DNA of 64,000 bases, from NCBI GenBank assembly GCA_013368325.1, contig JAACJK010000163.1:1860001-1924000 (forward strand). The letters run 5' to 3'. Under the pieces are notes generated by a model. The model saw only the letters and a list, made by a program, of their open reading frames with translations, searched no databases and was not told the DNA's origin. Below are positions 33,462 to 44,093 of the stretch, piece after piece. This DNA comes from Ephemerocybe angulata (taxonomy: Eukaryota > Basidiomycota > Agaricomycetes > Agaricales > Psathyrellaceae). Both the position numbers and the translations under genes were made by a program. Within the stretch, counting starts at the first letter, position 1, and the number at the start of each line of letters is the position of its first letter.

Positions 33462-34515
33462 TCCTTCAAGTAAATTCTACGTGCTGAGCGTTTGGCAGAA
33501 GTTCTGAGGCAGACTCACAGTCTTTGCTCAACGGATCCTGTGTCCTCAAAATAGTTGTAAGATTGACTTTCCAATTGTACAGTGTCCCTAATGACGCCCA
33601 CCCCCAAGACGACGGCACGGGGGAAACTCCTACTAAACCCCCGTCGACCTGGTAACAGAACGGGACCAATGGCGGCTTCCTCAATCCCGCCTCTTTCTAG
33701 GCAGCCGAGGCGTCCTTCTGCAGGAGCCGAACATGCCAGGAGTGTTTTTCATTGAAGTATATCATATATTGGCGTCAGACGTCAAACTGTCCTTTGCAGC
33801 TCGCCCACCCAGCGCCGTCTGTCCTGTGTCAATACCCCAGCGGGGACCCACAACCCCACATTTACCGGGTACAAGTCTATGACTTCTGGACGTCCTAGTA
33901 CGCCTATTGAGCCGCCAGGGCCTAAGTTGTCGACCGCAGTGCGCACGCTCAACCCCGACGCCGACCCGACGCTGACGTCACTTATTCCCGGCACATTGAC
34001 ACCTCGGCTGACTCGGCATCGGAACGGCAGGTAGGCGCACCCGCCATAGCAGGGCGGCGGACAGGGTATCGGCTGGGGGCGGCAGACTGTAGCTTTAAAG
34101 GCTCTCGTCAACCTTATACTGATCTTCAGAATATGTACCCCAGGGATCTCAATTTCTCTCTGAATGCATAAACGGGCTGCGCTAGATTCAGGAGAGGCCG
34201 GGATTTGACTTCACATTTATTGTAGTGGACGTTTTGTGTTGTTCAGTTGCCAATCAGGGGCAATATTGACTCTGTGGCACCAATGGTCGAAGGCCTCATG
34301 GAGGTGTGAGAGGGTAGCGTTATTACACCACAGCGCCTTCTGCCAGGGGTACAATTCTGGCAAAGCTGAGACATGGGCTTATAACTGCTGGCGCTATGGC
34401 AGCCGGATGAGCCAGGTATCCATGATCGGCAACTTCCCGATCAGGCCCTATCAGGCCTGCCTGCTAAAATCAACGACCGGGTAAATATGTGATGAGAACC
34501 CATCCCAACCAAGTC
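33462..34515. other. No gene recognised
   Basis: About 1 kb between the inverted-repeat element and the 3' end of the Gln-rich minus-strand gene. Short open frames only. Confidence 0.4.
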
Positions 34516-35722
34516 TTACTTCCCAGCAGGTTTCTTCCCACTATCCTTGCCTGGTGACAGCCTGAATTTCGGCAGCCAGGATCTTCGTTTACTCTTCTTT
34601 GCTGAAGTATCTGAGGAAAGGCTATGAAGACGAGCATCAAACGACATCCGCAGTTGCGACTCACCAGGTGTTTCAAGAGTGGCACTCCCATTGTCTTTGC
34701 TAGACGCTGCCACTTCTGGATTAAGTTCCAGGGAACTGCCTGTAGCGATCGGGGTTGCGGAGGAAGCATGTGCTTCCTCTCTGGGAGTGTCGAGCCCCGG
34801 GTTGGAGCCTTCTCGGTGCGGAGGGGTTTGGCCGCCGATGCTCAGCGACGCAGCGGCAGCATGATTGGGTGCCTCTTGAATGGGGGCTCCGGAGAAGTAC
34901 GCTGTCAATCCGATCAGGTTTGATCAAAGCAATAAGTACATGCACGACTTACAAGGCGTCTCCAACTGCTCCTCTGGTCGAGCTGGATAGGCTGACTCTT
35001 CTACGTCATGGTGCGACGAGTTCCCCGCAGCTTCATAGTCTCCAGGGTAAGGATGCGCCTCCGGGGTTTGCCCATAAATCTGGTCAAAGTCTAATGATGA
35101 AGTCACGTCGTGATCATGAGTTTCGAAGCACATGAAAAGCTTGTGGCGACAACGCACCGGAAACATGAGGCGCAGGCGCCGATGGCGATTGCTGGGCAGC
35201 GTACTCTTCAGGGTGCTGTTGTTGGTGCCTCTGCTGGTAATACCTCTGTTTCTGCTCGTAGTATTTCTGCCGATCGTCATAATACTGCTCTTTTTGACGC
35301 CAGTACTCCTCGCGAGATCCGTCACTTGGAGGTGGTTGCTGCGGGTCCTGCGGCCAGCCTTCCCGATCCAACGCCTCCGCCTGCTGCTGTTGCCGGTAGT
35401 GGGTCTCCTGTTGCTGCCGCTGTGCCTCTTCCTGCTGCTGCTGCCGGTAATGGGTCTCCTGTTGCTGCCGCTGTGCCTCTTTCTGCTGCTGCTGGGCCTC
35501 CAGATCCGGCCCACGCGGCGGTGCGGGAGGCAAGGGTTGTGGCGAAGGTGGAGGAAAGGTGATAGAGCCTCCGGGAGCAGCGACGGTCGCCTGGTAGTGG
35601 ACAGCTCCGCTTTGGTACTGATTCGCAAAGAACATGTTCGGCATCCTGTAGTTATTTGACGTGGTCATATTGGCATTTTCTATACTGAAGTTCTTCGCGT
35701 TGCTGAAGTGCGACGCCGACAT
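34516..35722 (-). CDS. Gln/Pro-rich protein with N-terminal Asn-rich motif (about 362 aa)
   Basis: Exons 35722-35158, 35090-34953 and 34901-34516 join in phase (362 residues). The N-terminus, SASHFSNAKNFSIENANM, resembles short beta-prone motifs at the start of many Agaricomycete low-complexity proteins (family recollection, not searched). Next comes a Pro-rich linker, then two to three copies of a 16-residue Gln repeat (EAQRQQQETHYRQQQQ), then a Tyr/Gln/Lys segment (EQYYDDRQKYYEQKQRYY). Exons 2 and 3 are acidic and Ser-rich and finish with a basic tail (AKKSKRRSWLPKFRLSPG). No enzymatic domain is visible. It leads a run of three minus-strand genes of similar character (to 42.2 kb). A role as an aggregation-prone or condensate-forming protein is inference from composition. 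The leucine-rich frame on the other strand is only the shadow of the Gln repeat. Confidence 0.65.
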
Positions 35723-36676
35723 CGTGTAGTCAGATTAGCCTTGATCAACTGGAGTTCGGATGCGTATCGATAGTCGAGGAGGATTCGCCGAGTTTCGAAT
35801 ACGAAGTAGTGCAGACGCGAGCTGTGAGGAACCAGAAAGGCTTCAAGGTGGCTTCAGAAGCATGACTGCCGCACTATTTAAACGCATACGAAGGCTGTGA
35901 TAACGTTGCACTTGTATTGTCCTGAGGGTACACACCATCCCGCTTACACCTGTTGGTGCAAATTGCACCCAGAACGCCGGAAAAGTTCATTCTGGAGAGG
36001 AAATTATTGTGTGGGTCCTGTATTCTGAACAAAACCGCGTTGTAAAAGTAGAGGTTGCCTGTCATGACGACTGCTGGCCGACGTGTGAGCAAACAAAAGG
36101 TGGCTGGGCTGGACAGTAAGGGCATCATCTTCCATTTACGTTTGAGCAACGAATACAAGGGACATGAGCCGGCTTATAATCGTCGTGGCGTAGAGATTGG
36201 CAGCTCGTTGTCGACCAGGACAAGGAGGGAATTTCGGAGAAAGCTGCGCTTGTTCTGCATTTTCCGGATATTTAAGCTCCGATGATCCGAGACGGGTGCG
36301 AGACCGACGGGCGCTTAAAGCCCTTAATGCTCGTCTTCTCGTCAACTTCGACCCTTGGTGCCTGGTTGTCCCAAAGATTCGATAGATACATGTTTTTACT
36401 GTCTTAAAATGTGTGACCCTGTCTAAGGAGGGAGATACATTACACTTCTGGAGCTGCGAGGGCAATGAGCGCCGGATCGGCAGTGGCATGCAACGCAACA
36501 TGGCGCCGAGAGCTCCTTCGGCGTATACCTAAATACTGAACGTCCTATAGGATCCCATCTTCAACACAGCAGCTGACCATACCCTTCGCGTGTACCCAAG
36601 TGTAATGAATCGTGAGGTTGCAATGAGTATAGATACGAAGATATTAACACATGTCCATGACCCCAGGTGGAGGTCT
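35723..36676. other. Promoter-side region and spacer
   Basis: It holds the upstream region of the Gln-rich gene (a minus-strand AT-rich element ttaaatag at about 35876-35882) and the 3' flank of the next gene. No supported coding frame. Confidence 0.4.
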
Positions 36677-39256
36677 CTAGCCCACCTGTATATGAATCGA
36701 AGAGACCCCCTTAATCGTACACTGAAGCATATAAGGCTTCCCACCCTCCCCAGACGCACTAAATGCAACGGGCGCTTTCTGAGGACTAAGCAAAAGAGGC
36801 GCCAGCGGGCCACCTTCCGGCGTCCTATTCTGAAGCGGTACTTCTGCAGGTGGCAAGGGCGTCCCGCGGCGCGTCTGTGGGGTGTTGAAGGTACTCGTTG
36901 GGGCCTGGATGTGAATAGGGATGCCAACGCTTCCTTCACCAGTGAAGCTGTCATCTGGACGCGCGTCAGGTTTATCGTGTACGCATGAAAGGCAGAGGTG
37001 AAACGTACCGTCGTCTCCTCGCGAGCTGCAGTGTTCACACCCCGCCGGGCTATTCTGCATCCTCCTCCGTTGGCGATGGAGCGGTCGTCTCCTTCCCTCC
37101 TCATACTCCTCATCATCACTGCTCGGGTACCCTGAAAACATACATTAAATCTTAATGTCACGACATTGAGAATCGAGAGAACATACCTCCGCTTTTACGA
37201 TAACTAGATTCAGGAGATGGTTCCCTAGAGTCCAGATATCGCCTGGAGGACCGAGCCTCGGGAGAAGCAAACGGCGTTCCTCGGCTCTCCGACCTTTCAT
37301 AGTCCCGATCCCGACTGGGACTGCGGCTCCTATAGTACCGACGGTCTTCGTAGTAGTCCCCACGCGAGCGGGAAGGGCTGGGTGGCCTTCCATAGTAGGG
37401 AGGCGGAGGCGGAGGTTGAGGTAGATAGTGTTGATAGGGATACCCCGGCGACATGACATATATCGGCTGTACGGGCACGGCCAGGGACACTGGCATAACC
37501 GCACCAGGCATCATTGGAGGACAGTAGGGAGGAACGGGCTCGTAGCGTCGAGGAGAGCTTGAGTAATCTCGTCGGCCACGATAAGGCTCTGGGTGCGGTG
37601 GTGGGGTATACGGGCGTGAGCCTGGATGCGACGATCTGTTCTGGGTGCTCCATGGGGAGTTGGGGGCGGTAGACGCTTCTGGGGGATACTGGGGTTGGTG
37701 CTGGGGTGGTGGGGGAGGCATTTGTGAAGTGGGGTGCGGCGGCCTGGCCCGAGCGTTCCACGCCTGCTGGGTTGGTGCGGGCGCGTGCTGATATTGCTGG
37801 GGAAGGAATTCGGAATGCTGACGAGGGCCCTTTGCATAACCACCCATGGCACTGCCTCGTGGATCGTACGATTCTTGAAACGGGCTCCCAAGGGGCCGTT
37901 GTTCGGATTGAGGAGACATATATGGGCGTTGTGTCGGCGGTCGTTGTTGTTGTCGTTGTTGCTCTTCATCTTCGCCGTCGTCCTCGTCCTCGTCGTCCTC
38001 CTCCCCCATTTCGTCTGATCCTCCTGCAAGCTGCCTTGCCGAAGCCCCGCCGCCAAACGTGACGCCACCATTGAAAACTGGCCCTTTCGCATTCTCGGTA
38101 TTCCATGTTGGACCTATGTTGTGGCTGTCAACGTATCTATAGCTTGCAGGAGGCACAGCAGGCGCCGGTTGCCGGACTGTTGGCGAATGAGAGATGGACG
38201 AAGGCGAGGGATACGCGTAGGTGGAAGGTTGTGGTGCAGAGACAGGGGTTTTCGGAGTCGCAGGGGTCGAGCGACCGCTGCCGAGGCTGCTGTTGGAGCC
38301 GGCTACTCCGGGTGGAGGGGCAGGCATTGGGACGTAGGTCCTAGCGCCGCATGGTCTGGTCGGTGTTGCTTTCGGCGGAGGGTTGTATGGTCCCAATGAG
38401 GGCGACGGCGGTGGAACCGTGGGCCTCGCAAAGGCGGAGGGTCCAGATGGAGGATGCGCTTGTGTGCTCTGCTGAGGCAGCCTTGGGCCTAAACGATGAA
38501 GGCATGATGGTAAGTAATAGCGGCCAATGAGATGTCTTGGTTCGACGTACCGGAAGGAGGAGGCGCAGGCGTTGGTGCCGCTGGCTTGCGCTGTGCATTT
38601 TGGGAAGCTTCCTGGGCCCCCTGCTCGCGTTCTCGTGCCCTCTGCCTATTTTTCTCTGCCCTCTGCCTATTTTCCTCTGCCAGTGCCCTCCGCCTATTTT
38701 CCTCTGCAATCTGGTCGCGTTCTCGTGCCCTCTGGTTACTATCCTGTGTCGTCTGGTTAATATCCTGTGTCCCCATCTCGGCAGGTCGCTGCGAAATTGG
38801 CGGCTGCTGAGCGTCCCGGCCCAATGCTTCCGCCTGCGGAGCGTTGGCTTCCATGCGTGAGGGAGACGAGTTCTCATTCATAACTATGTGCATCCCATCA
38901 CCCACGGGATTGTAGTGCTTGGCATTACCATGGTACTGGCTGTTGTTCGTAAAACGCATGCCTCCAAAAGTATTAGTGGTGGCCCCATTGTTGGTAGTCT
39001 GCGAGTTCCCGACGCGCTCGACCTTTGTTGGGCCATTCAGAATCGGTGCTTCACAGTTCTCGTTGTTGAACGTCGCCCCTAGATTGCGACTGTGACGATT
39101 CTGGATGTGTTGAGGAGGAGGGGCGAGGAGGCCGCCTTGAGGATCGGAATAGGGAGGTAATGTCGGATCTGCTGGGGCGTAGCCTGTACCCCGCAGTTGC
39201 GAAGCGTTGTTTCGATGTCCGTTGCTGTTGAGCTTGATGTTCGGGTCGGAAGCCAT
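36677..39256 (-). CDS. Large low-complexity Asn/Pro/Arg-rich protein (about 802 aa)
   Basis: Exons 39256-38551, 38488-37187, 37131-37009 and 36954-36677 sum to 803 codons with the stop. Residues 1-130 are Asn-rich and carry SRNLGATFNNENCEAPILNG and NNSQYHGNAKHYNPVGDG. Residues 170-225 are an Arg/Glu/Gln repeat (units like AEENRQRA), probably helical. After a Pro-rich linker a second copy of the first motif appears, DSHNIGPTWNTENAKGPVFNG, followed by an acidic stretch and about 250 residues of Pro/Tyr/Gln/Arg-Ser-rich sequence. The C-terminus contains a CEHC pair. No catalytic domain is seen. The N-terminal third is duplicated in the gene at 41437-42153. Two copies of the Asn motif in one chain are notable. 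A structural or assembly role is inference. Confidence 0.65.
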
Positions 39257-39869
39257 GGTGTGTTGTGGAGAGGTGGGGACGAGATTGTGAGCTTTATAAG
39301 TAAAAGGAAGGACGATTGACGCTTGTCAGTTGGAAGGAAGCCACTCACCGGCTGTAGCCTTTGTGGGTCCCTACTACTAACCCATCACAGACCTTTTCTA
39401 GTGGTGTTGTGTTTAATGAAGGTGAACGAAGTGAGTTTAGACAAAAGAACACACTGCCGTGACGGGAAGCACGTCCCCATGGATTCGCATGGACTGGAGG
39501 ACAATAGCACTGGCGCCCACAACAGCTTCGATGGCGGGTGGCTGCAGTGCAGAGCGAGTATAAGGCGCCTTGATGGTCTCTTCACTTCAAGTTGTCATGG
39601 ATTCAACGCTTCGCTTTGCAGGTAGGGCAGTTCATTAGCACCCAAGGTCATTAGTCGAATTCGCAAGATGGAGGTGGTGGTTAGAATTCGTTAGAAGTCA
39701 GGATGAAATTGTGATCATACGCCAATCTGGGAAGGTTATTGCGTGGGAATACACGAATTACAGGAGATAGGGGCATAAGGACAAGGCTTGCTCGGAGAAC
39801 GCGAATTAGCAGAGGTACAAGTAGACGTCAGTGATAGCAGAGCGGAATACGATAATAGGGATAGAGGGA
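39257..39869. other. Promoter of the 36.7-39.3 kb gene, and spacer
   Basis: The first 360 bp (to about 39620) are repeated almost unchanged upstream of the chimeric gene (42154-42480), including the TATA box and a segment around gccactcaccggctgtagcc. The rest, up to the stop of the next minus-strand gene, shows nothing. Confidence 0.6.
39293..39298 (-). promoter_or_regulatory. TATA box of the large low-complexity gene
   Basis: Minus-strand TATAAA, 37 bp upstream of the ATG at 39256. The same box at the same distance precedes the duplicate gene (42190-42195). Confidence 0.5.
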
Positions 39870-41079
39870 TTACGGCAAGTCACGAATAAAATTCGTCGAC
39901 AGCTCCCTCAGCCTTTTCCTCCAAATCCGCAAACCCCTCCACCCTTTCGAGTCCCTCTTCCACTCGCGCGCCCCCAAAGGCTGCGCCGATCCACTCATAA
40001 TCGCCTCCAACCTCTCCCTAAACGTCTCCTCGTGATAGGGCGTCCACATCCCCGAGAATTCGCCGACATCCTCATCGGCATCCGGGGGAGGCCACCATGA
40101 CTTTATGACCCGTTTCCCAGAGCGCGCGTCCGGCACCAGGTATGAACCCACAATGAGATGCATGTCGTGCCTGGAAAGGGTGTCGTCGATGAAGGAATGT
40201 TGCCCATCTTCACCTGGGTCTGGCTCAGATATGAGGATCTCGGCGGTGTCGTCCTGAGGCCCGGGGAGGATCCTGTCTAGAGGAACGTGGCCTTTAACCA
40301 GACGCCAGATGTACCCACCCCGCATGCCCGCTGCGCGCATCCGGGGTTGACTGAGGAGCCGGACGAGTCTAGCTCGGTATTCCTCGTAGTCCTTAAGAGT
40401 GAATACGTAGTCTGACGCGTATTCGAGGAGGGGAGGGCCTTGATTTGGACAGAGGATGTTCGTTAGAGACGTGGGCGTCCGGTGGAGCGTGTAGAAGTGA
40501 CATCCGTGTGCGTAGAGGAAGGCGGTTAAGAGTTCTGTTTCGTTGCCGGGGCTCGTTCTTTCTGTAAGTGCGCGGATGGCGGCGAGAGCTATGATGGGGC
40601 AGTCGACGGCGACCATGTATGGACTGGACGCGATATTAACGTTCATCGCGTATAAGAGTTTGGATGGAATGAGCGGTCTGCATGGAATATGCAGTTTCCA
40701 CCGTGACGAGATGCTTTGCCATTGGGCTGGTGCGTAGGTAGAATCGACAAGATGGGTCAAGGTCGAAGCACTCTCCAAAGCGCTCAGGAGCTTTACTCCA
40801 GGTAAACTTTCTGACGAAGTTCCATAGAACTTGAGACTGGGGAGTATTGAGGTAGCCTTGCACCCCGGGGGTGAACGGGCGGCCAAGGAGACGCAGGAAA
40901 GTGACCTGGGATTTGTGGGGTACATCTTCAGAACGGCTTGCCAGTGCGGCTTCGTGTTCGAGCAAGGGAGAGTCCGGGAGCGGTTCGACGTAGCCAAAGA
41001 AGAAGTGAAGTCGTTCGAGGATGTCTTGCTCGATGGATAGAATTTCGTCGATTTCTTCAATTTCTCCTGGCTCGGCCAT
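39870..41079 (-). CDS. Conserved protein of unknown function, intact copy (about 379 aa)
   Basis: Two exons, 41079-40797 and 40726-39870, join across a 70-nt GTAAAG...ACCAG intron to give 379 residues. The intron is confirmed by the inverted copy at 45.0-45.7 kb, where the same 70-nt interval is needed to keep the frame. The start is MAEPGEIEEIDE. The body includes LHFFFGYVEPLPDSPLLEHE, LLGRPFTPGVQGYLN, RPLIPSKLLYAMNVN and, near the end, SGMWTPYHEETFRERLEAIM. No catalytic motif, signal peptide or membrane segment is evident, and I recognise no family. It is likely a globular intracellular protein. The copy on the opposite strand is truncated, so this one is presumably the functional gene. Confidence 0.65.
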
Positions 41080-41331
41080 GATACATAGACCCTTGTGGCG
41101 AATTCTCTTTAAGAGAGCAGAGGAAGCGATAGCAAGAGTATAGGTCAAGTTTGGGTTCAAGCAGGTTAGGAAGCGCCAGCGAAGTCCTGCGAGCGCTTCC
41201 CGAAATTGATGGCATGAGTCAGCATGCCGGGAGGCCCACTGGAGCGTACGTTTTGTGCAGGGTAACGGGTTCGCTTCTTGGATTCCGGCCGGTTCTGATA
41301 TTGATATAATAAGTATGCTCCTTCCCATCCA

Positions 41332-41562
41332 CCACCGTGACAATCCATCGACCATCCCAGTCCAACGATGATGAAAAAGAAAGCGAAACGATACTCATAC
41401 AATTAATCGGTCGACCGACTACATACACTCGCTTATTCACGCACTCGTCGTCGAAACCTCCGGCGCAATCCTCTTCTCCACCCCATTCAACTTCTCGACC
41501 CACTGCTCCAGCCTCTTCGCCATGCCCCCAATCTTCCCCCTCGAAGGCACCCTCGGCTGCGG
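41332..41562 (-). repeat. Segmental copy of the 3' end of RPN9
   Basis: About 230 bp closely match 42733-42936, covering the last 40 or so codons of RPN9, its stop, and about 100 bp of 3' flank. The copy supplies the C-terminus of the chimeric gene at 41437-42153. It carries a few substitutions and a short insertion in the 3' flank. Confidence 0.85.
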
Positions 41563-42153
41563 TTCCTGTGCCCTCTGCCTATTTTCCTGTACCATCTGGT
41601 CGCGTTCCCGTGCCCTCTGATTACTATTCTGTGTCCTCTGGTTATTATCCTGCGTCCTCAAGTCCTGGCTCTGTTCCATCTGCTGCGAAACTTGCGGCTG
41701 CTGAGCGCCTTGGCCCAATGCTTCCGCCTGCGGAGCCTTGGATTCCATACGTGAGGGCGACAGGTTCTCGTTAATAATCATGGTCATCCCGTCACCCACG
41801 GGATTGTAGTGCTTGGCGTTATCATGGTACTGGTTATTGCTCGTAAAACATATGCCTCCATAAGCATTAGCGGTGGCGCCATTGTTGGTAGTCTGCGAGT
41901 TCCCGACGTGTTGGACCTGTGTCGCGCCATTCAGAATAGGTGCTGCACAATGCTCATTATTGAACGTCGATCCTAGATTGTGGCTGTCACGATTCTGGAT
42001 CTGTTGGGGAGGGGGGGCTAGGAGGCCACCTTGAGGATCGCAATAGGGAGGTAAAGTCGTGTCTGCTGGCCCGGCATAGCCTGTACCCCGCAGTTGCGAA
42101 GCGTTGTTTCGATGACCGTTGCTGTTAAGCTTGATGCTGGAGTCGAAGACCAT
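41437..42153 (-). CDS. Chimeric gene: Asn-rich protein fused to RPN9 C-terminus (about 238 aa)
   Basis: A single exon of 238 codons. Residues 1-195 are a close copy of the N-terminal part of the gene at 36677-39256 (IKLNSNGHRNNASQLRGTGY, SHNLGSTFNNEHCAAPILNG, YHDNAKHYNPVGDGM, then an Asn/Gln/Arg repeat). At about QPRVPSRG the sequence switches to the C-terminus of RPN9 and runs IGGMAKRLEQWVEKLNGVEK to the same terminal residues TTSA as the proteasome gene 670 bp downstream. The frame is open through the junction. The ATG was chosen by alignment with the parent (MVFDSSIKLN); an upstream in-frame ATG exists. The promoter, with a TATA box 37 bp from the ATG, was copied along with the parent gene. 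It was probably created by two segmental duplications meeting. The function is unknown and expression cannot be judged. Confidence 0.7.
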   Translation of the reverse strand: MVFDSSIKLNSNGHRNNASQLRGTGYAGPADTTLPPYCDPQGGLLAPPPQQIQNRDSHNLGSTFNNEHCAAPILNGATQVQHVGNSQTTNNGATANAYGGICFTSNNQYHDNAKHYNPVGDGMTMIINENLSPSRMESKAPQAEALGQGAQQPQVSQQMEQSQDLRTQDNNQRTQNSNQRARERDQMVQENRQRAQEPQPRVPSRGKIGGMAKRLEQWVEKLNGVEKRIAPEVSTTSA

Positions 42154-42480
42154 GGTGTGTTGTGGAGAGGTGAGGACGAGATTGTGAGCTTTATAAGTAG
42201 AAGAACAACGGCGCTTGTGATTTGAAGCCACTCACCGGCTGTAGCCTTTGTGGATCCCTACTACTAACCCATCACAGACCTTTTCGAGTGGTGTTGTGTT
42301 TAATGAATGTGAACGAAGGCGTATTTAGACAAAACAACACACTGCCGTGACGGGAAGCACGTCCCCATGGATTCGCATGCTGGAGGACAATAGCACTGGC
42401 GCCCACAACAGCTTCGATGGTGGGTGGCTGCAGTCTAAGTGCAGAGCGAGTATAAGGCGCCTTGATGTAGCCTCTGATGG
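41563..42480 (-). repeat. Duplicate of the promoter and N-terminal third of the 36.7-39.3 kb gene
   Basis: The interval matches about 38600-39620 in the same orientation. Differences are scattered substitutions, some shortening of the Arg/Glu repeat region, and loss of about 70 bp in the upstream flank. Its lower boundary coincides with the start of the RPN9-derived segment. Confidence 0.8.
42190..42195 (-). promoter_or_regulatory. TATA box of the chimeric gene
   Basis: Minus-strand TATAAA, 37 bp upstream of the ATG, duplicated from the parent promoter at 39293-39298. Confidence 0.5.
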
Positions 42481-42820
42481 GATATAAATGCCGCATACCA
42501 TCCCAGCTCAACCGGAGGAGCCTCGGATTCACGCCAAGGGTTTAGCAGTCGCTCCACGAGTAAGATTGGAGATCGTTTCAGAGGGACCAGAGCGACCGAC
42601 GTGAAGGTCGGAATCAGCCCCCTTAATCCGATCTCAAATCATGAAGAACAAACAGTCTGGGCCTTTGCGAAGTCAGCATCTCTGGATTTTCCATCGTCAA
42701 CGCGGATTTGGCTCACCAAATGCCCCTTCCTTTCACTACAATCCATCGACCATCCCAGTCCAACGATGGTGAAAAGGAAAGCGAAATGATACTCATACAA
42801 TTGATCGACTACATACACGC

Positions 42821-44093
42821 TCACGCACTCGTCGTCAAAACCTCGGGCGCAATCCTCTTCTCCACCCCATTCAACTTCTCGACCCACTGTTCCAGCCTCT
42901 TCGCCATGCCTCCGATCTGCTCCCTCGAAAGCACCCTCGGCTGCACCCACGTAATATGCGCCTTCTCGTCGACCTGGTCCAGCGATCCCCTAATAAGCTT
43001 GAGGGACAACGCCTTCATCACAAGGTGCTCGACCTCATCCACCGGCAACCGCGTCTCCTCTGCGACCGTACGGAAGCTCATACTCCGCTCGCCCGCCCCG
43101 CGCTTGAAGACGCTCTCGATAAGCGCCATCAAGCAGATCTTCTGCCGCAGGAACGCGTAGTTCTCTTGCAGGATCGGTTCTTTGGGGAAGAGCGGGGCCA
43201 GAGCCTCGAACTTTCCGATGTTGCCCTCGTTGAACGTAAAGAGCAGCTTGGAGAGCCACTCGTGCTGCGTCCCGTTCAGCGACTCGAGGGTCGGATGCAT
43301 GAGCAGCTCGCCAAAGTTGTATATCGAGTCGCCCAGGAACGCACTAATCGAGAGATCGTGTGCGCGTAGGAGACGCTCCTCTGCGCTCAGATCCTTCTCC
43401 GGGTCCACGCACGCGAGGTACAGCAGCGAGTGCCGGTAGTACGGCGCGTACTCGGCTTTGGCTTTGTAGTAGTCCGCGGCGACGCCGTAGTACGCGGCGT
43501 TGACGCGGCTGTCGACGTTGTCGAGCTTGTCGAGCACGGCCCAGGCGCTGTCCATGTCGGCCTTGGTGCCCTCGAGGTCGCCGTAGAGCAGCTTTGCGTG
43601 GGCGATGGAGGCGAGGAGCAGGACGTGGGCTTCGGGGGACGCGGCGGTGTCCACGCGGGAGAGGAGGGAGGTGAGGAAGGTTAGGTGCGTTTGGGGGTCT
43701 ACGACGGGGTTAGAATAAGCTTAAGTGTAAGGGAATGGACGCACTGTCGATGTCCTTGGACACTTTCACGCCCATCTCGACGAGCTTGAGCTGGTTGATC
43801 TTGCTCTCAAAGTCGCGCACAAACTGCTCGAACACGTCGACGCGGTACGGTCTCGCCGCTGGGAGATCGAAGAACTCGAACAGCTTGTTCGTGAGCTGGT
43901 GCCATAGCCTATTCTCATTGACGTTCATCTTCCTGGACTGAACCTTGAGTAATTACACTGGAACTCACTTGCGCGTGTAGAGAGTCCGGAAATCGTTAAA
44001 GTAGGGGTGGAGCTCGGCGGGCGTTGCGGAGAGTGCGGTGCCGATGAACTCGTCGAGGACGAGTTTTGGTGCTGGAGTTTGTGTTGAGGTCAT
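42821..44093 (-). CDS. RPN9: 26S proteasome regulatory lid subunit Rpn9
   Basis: Rpn9 (PSMD13 family) is a PCI-domain subunit of the 19S lid that helps assemble and hold the lid of the 26S proteasome. Three exons, 44093-43969, 43932-43745 and 43698-42821, give 396 residues, the usual length. The N-terminal helical repeats include LWHQLTNKLFEFFDLPAA and the AHAKLLYGDLEGTK region. The PCI domain lies at about residues 200-345 (EWLSKLLFTFNEGNIGKFE, RQKICLMALIESVF, DEVEHLVMKALSLKLIRGSL). The C-terminal helix contains MAKRLEQWVEKL. The gene looks complete and single-copy here apart from the copied C-terminal segment in the neighbouring chimera. Introns carry normal GT-AG ends. It is a housekeeping gene inside an otherwise duplicated and lineage-specific region. 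Confidence 0.93.

Noticed and set aside
35132..35659. Leucine-rich 175-codon plus-strand frame that looks like membrane segments
   Set aside because: It is the complement of CAG/CTG-type Gln repeats in the minus-strand gene, whose exon joins are supported.
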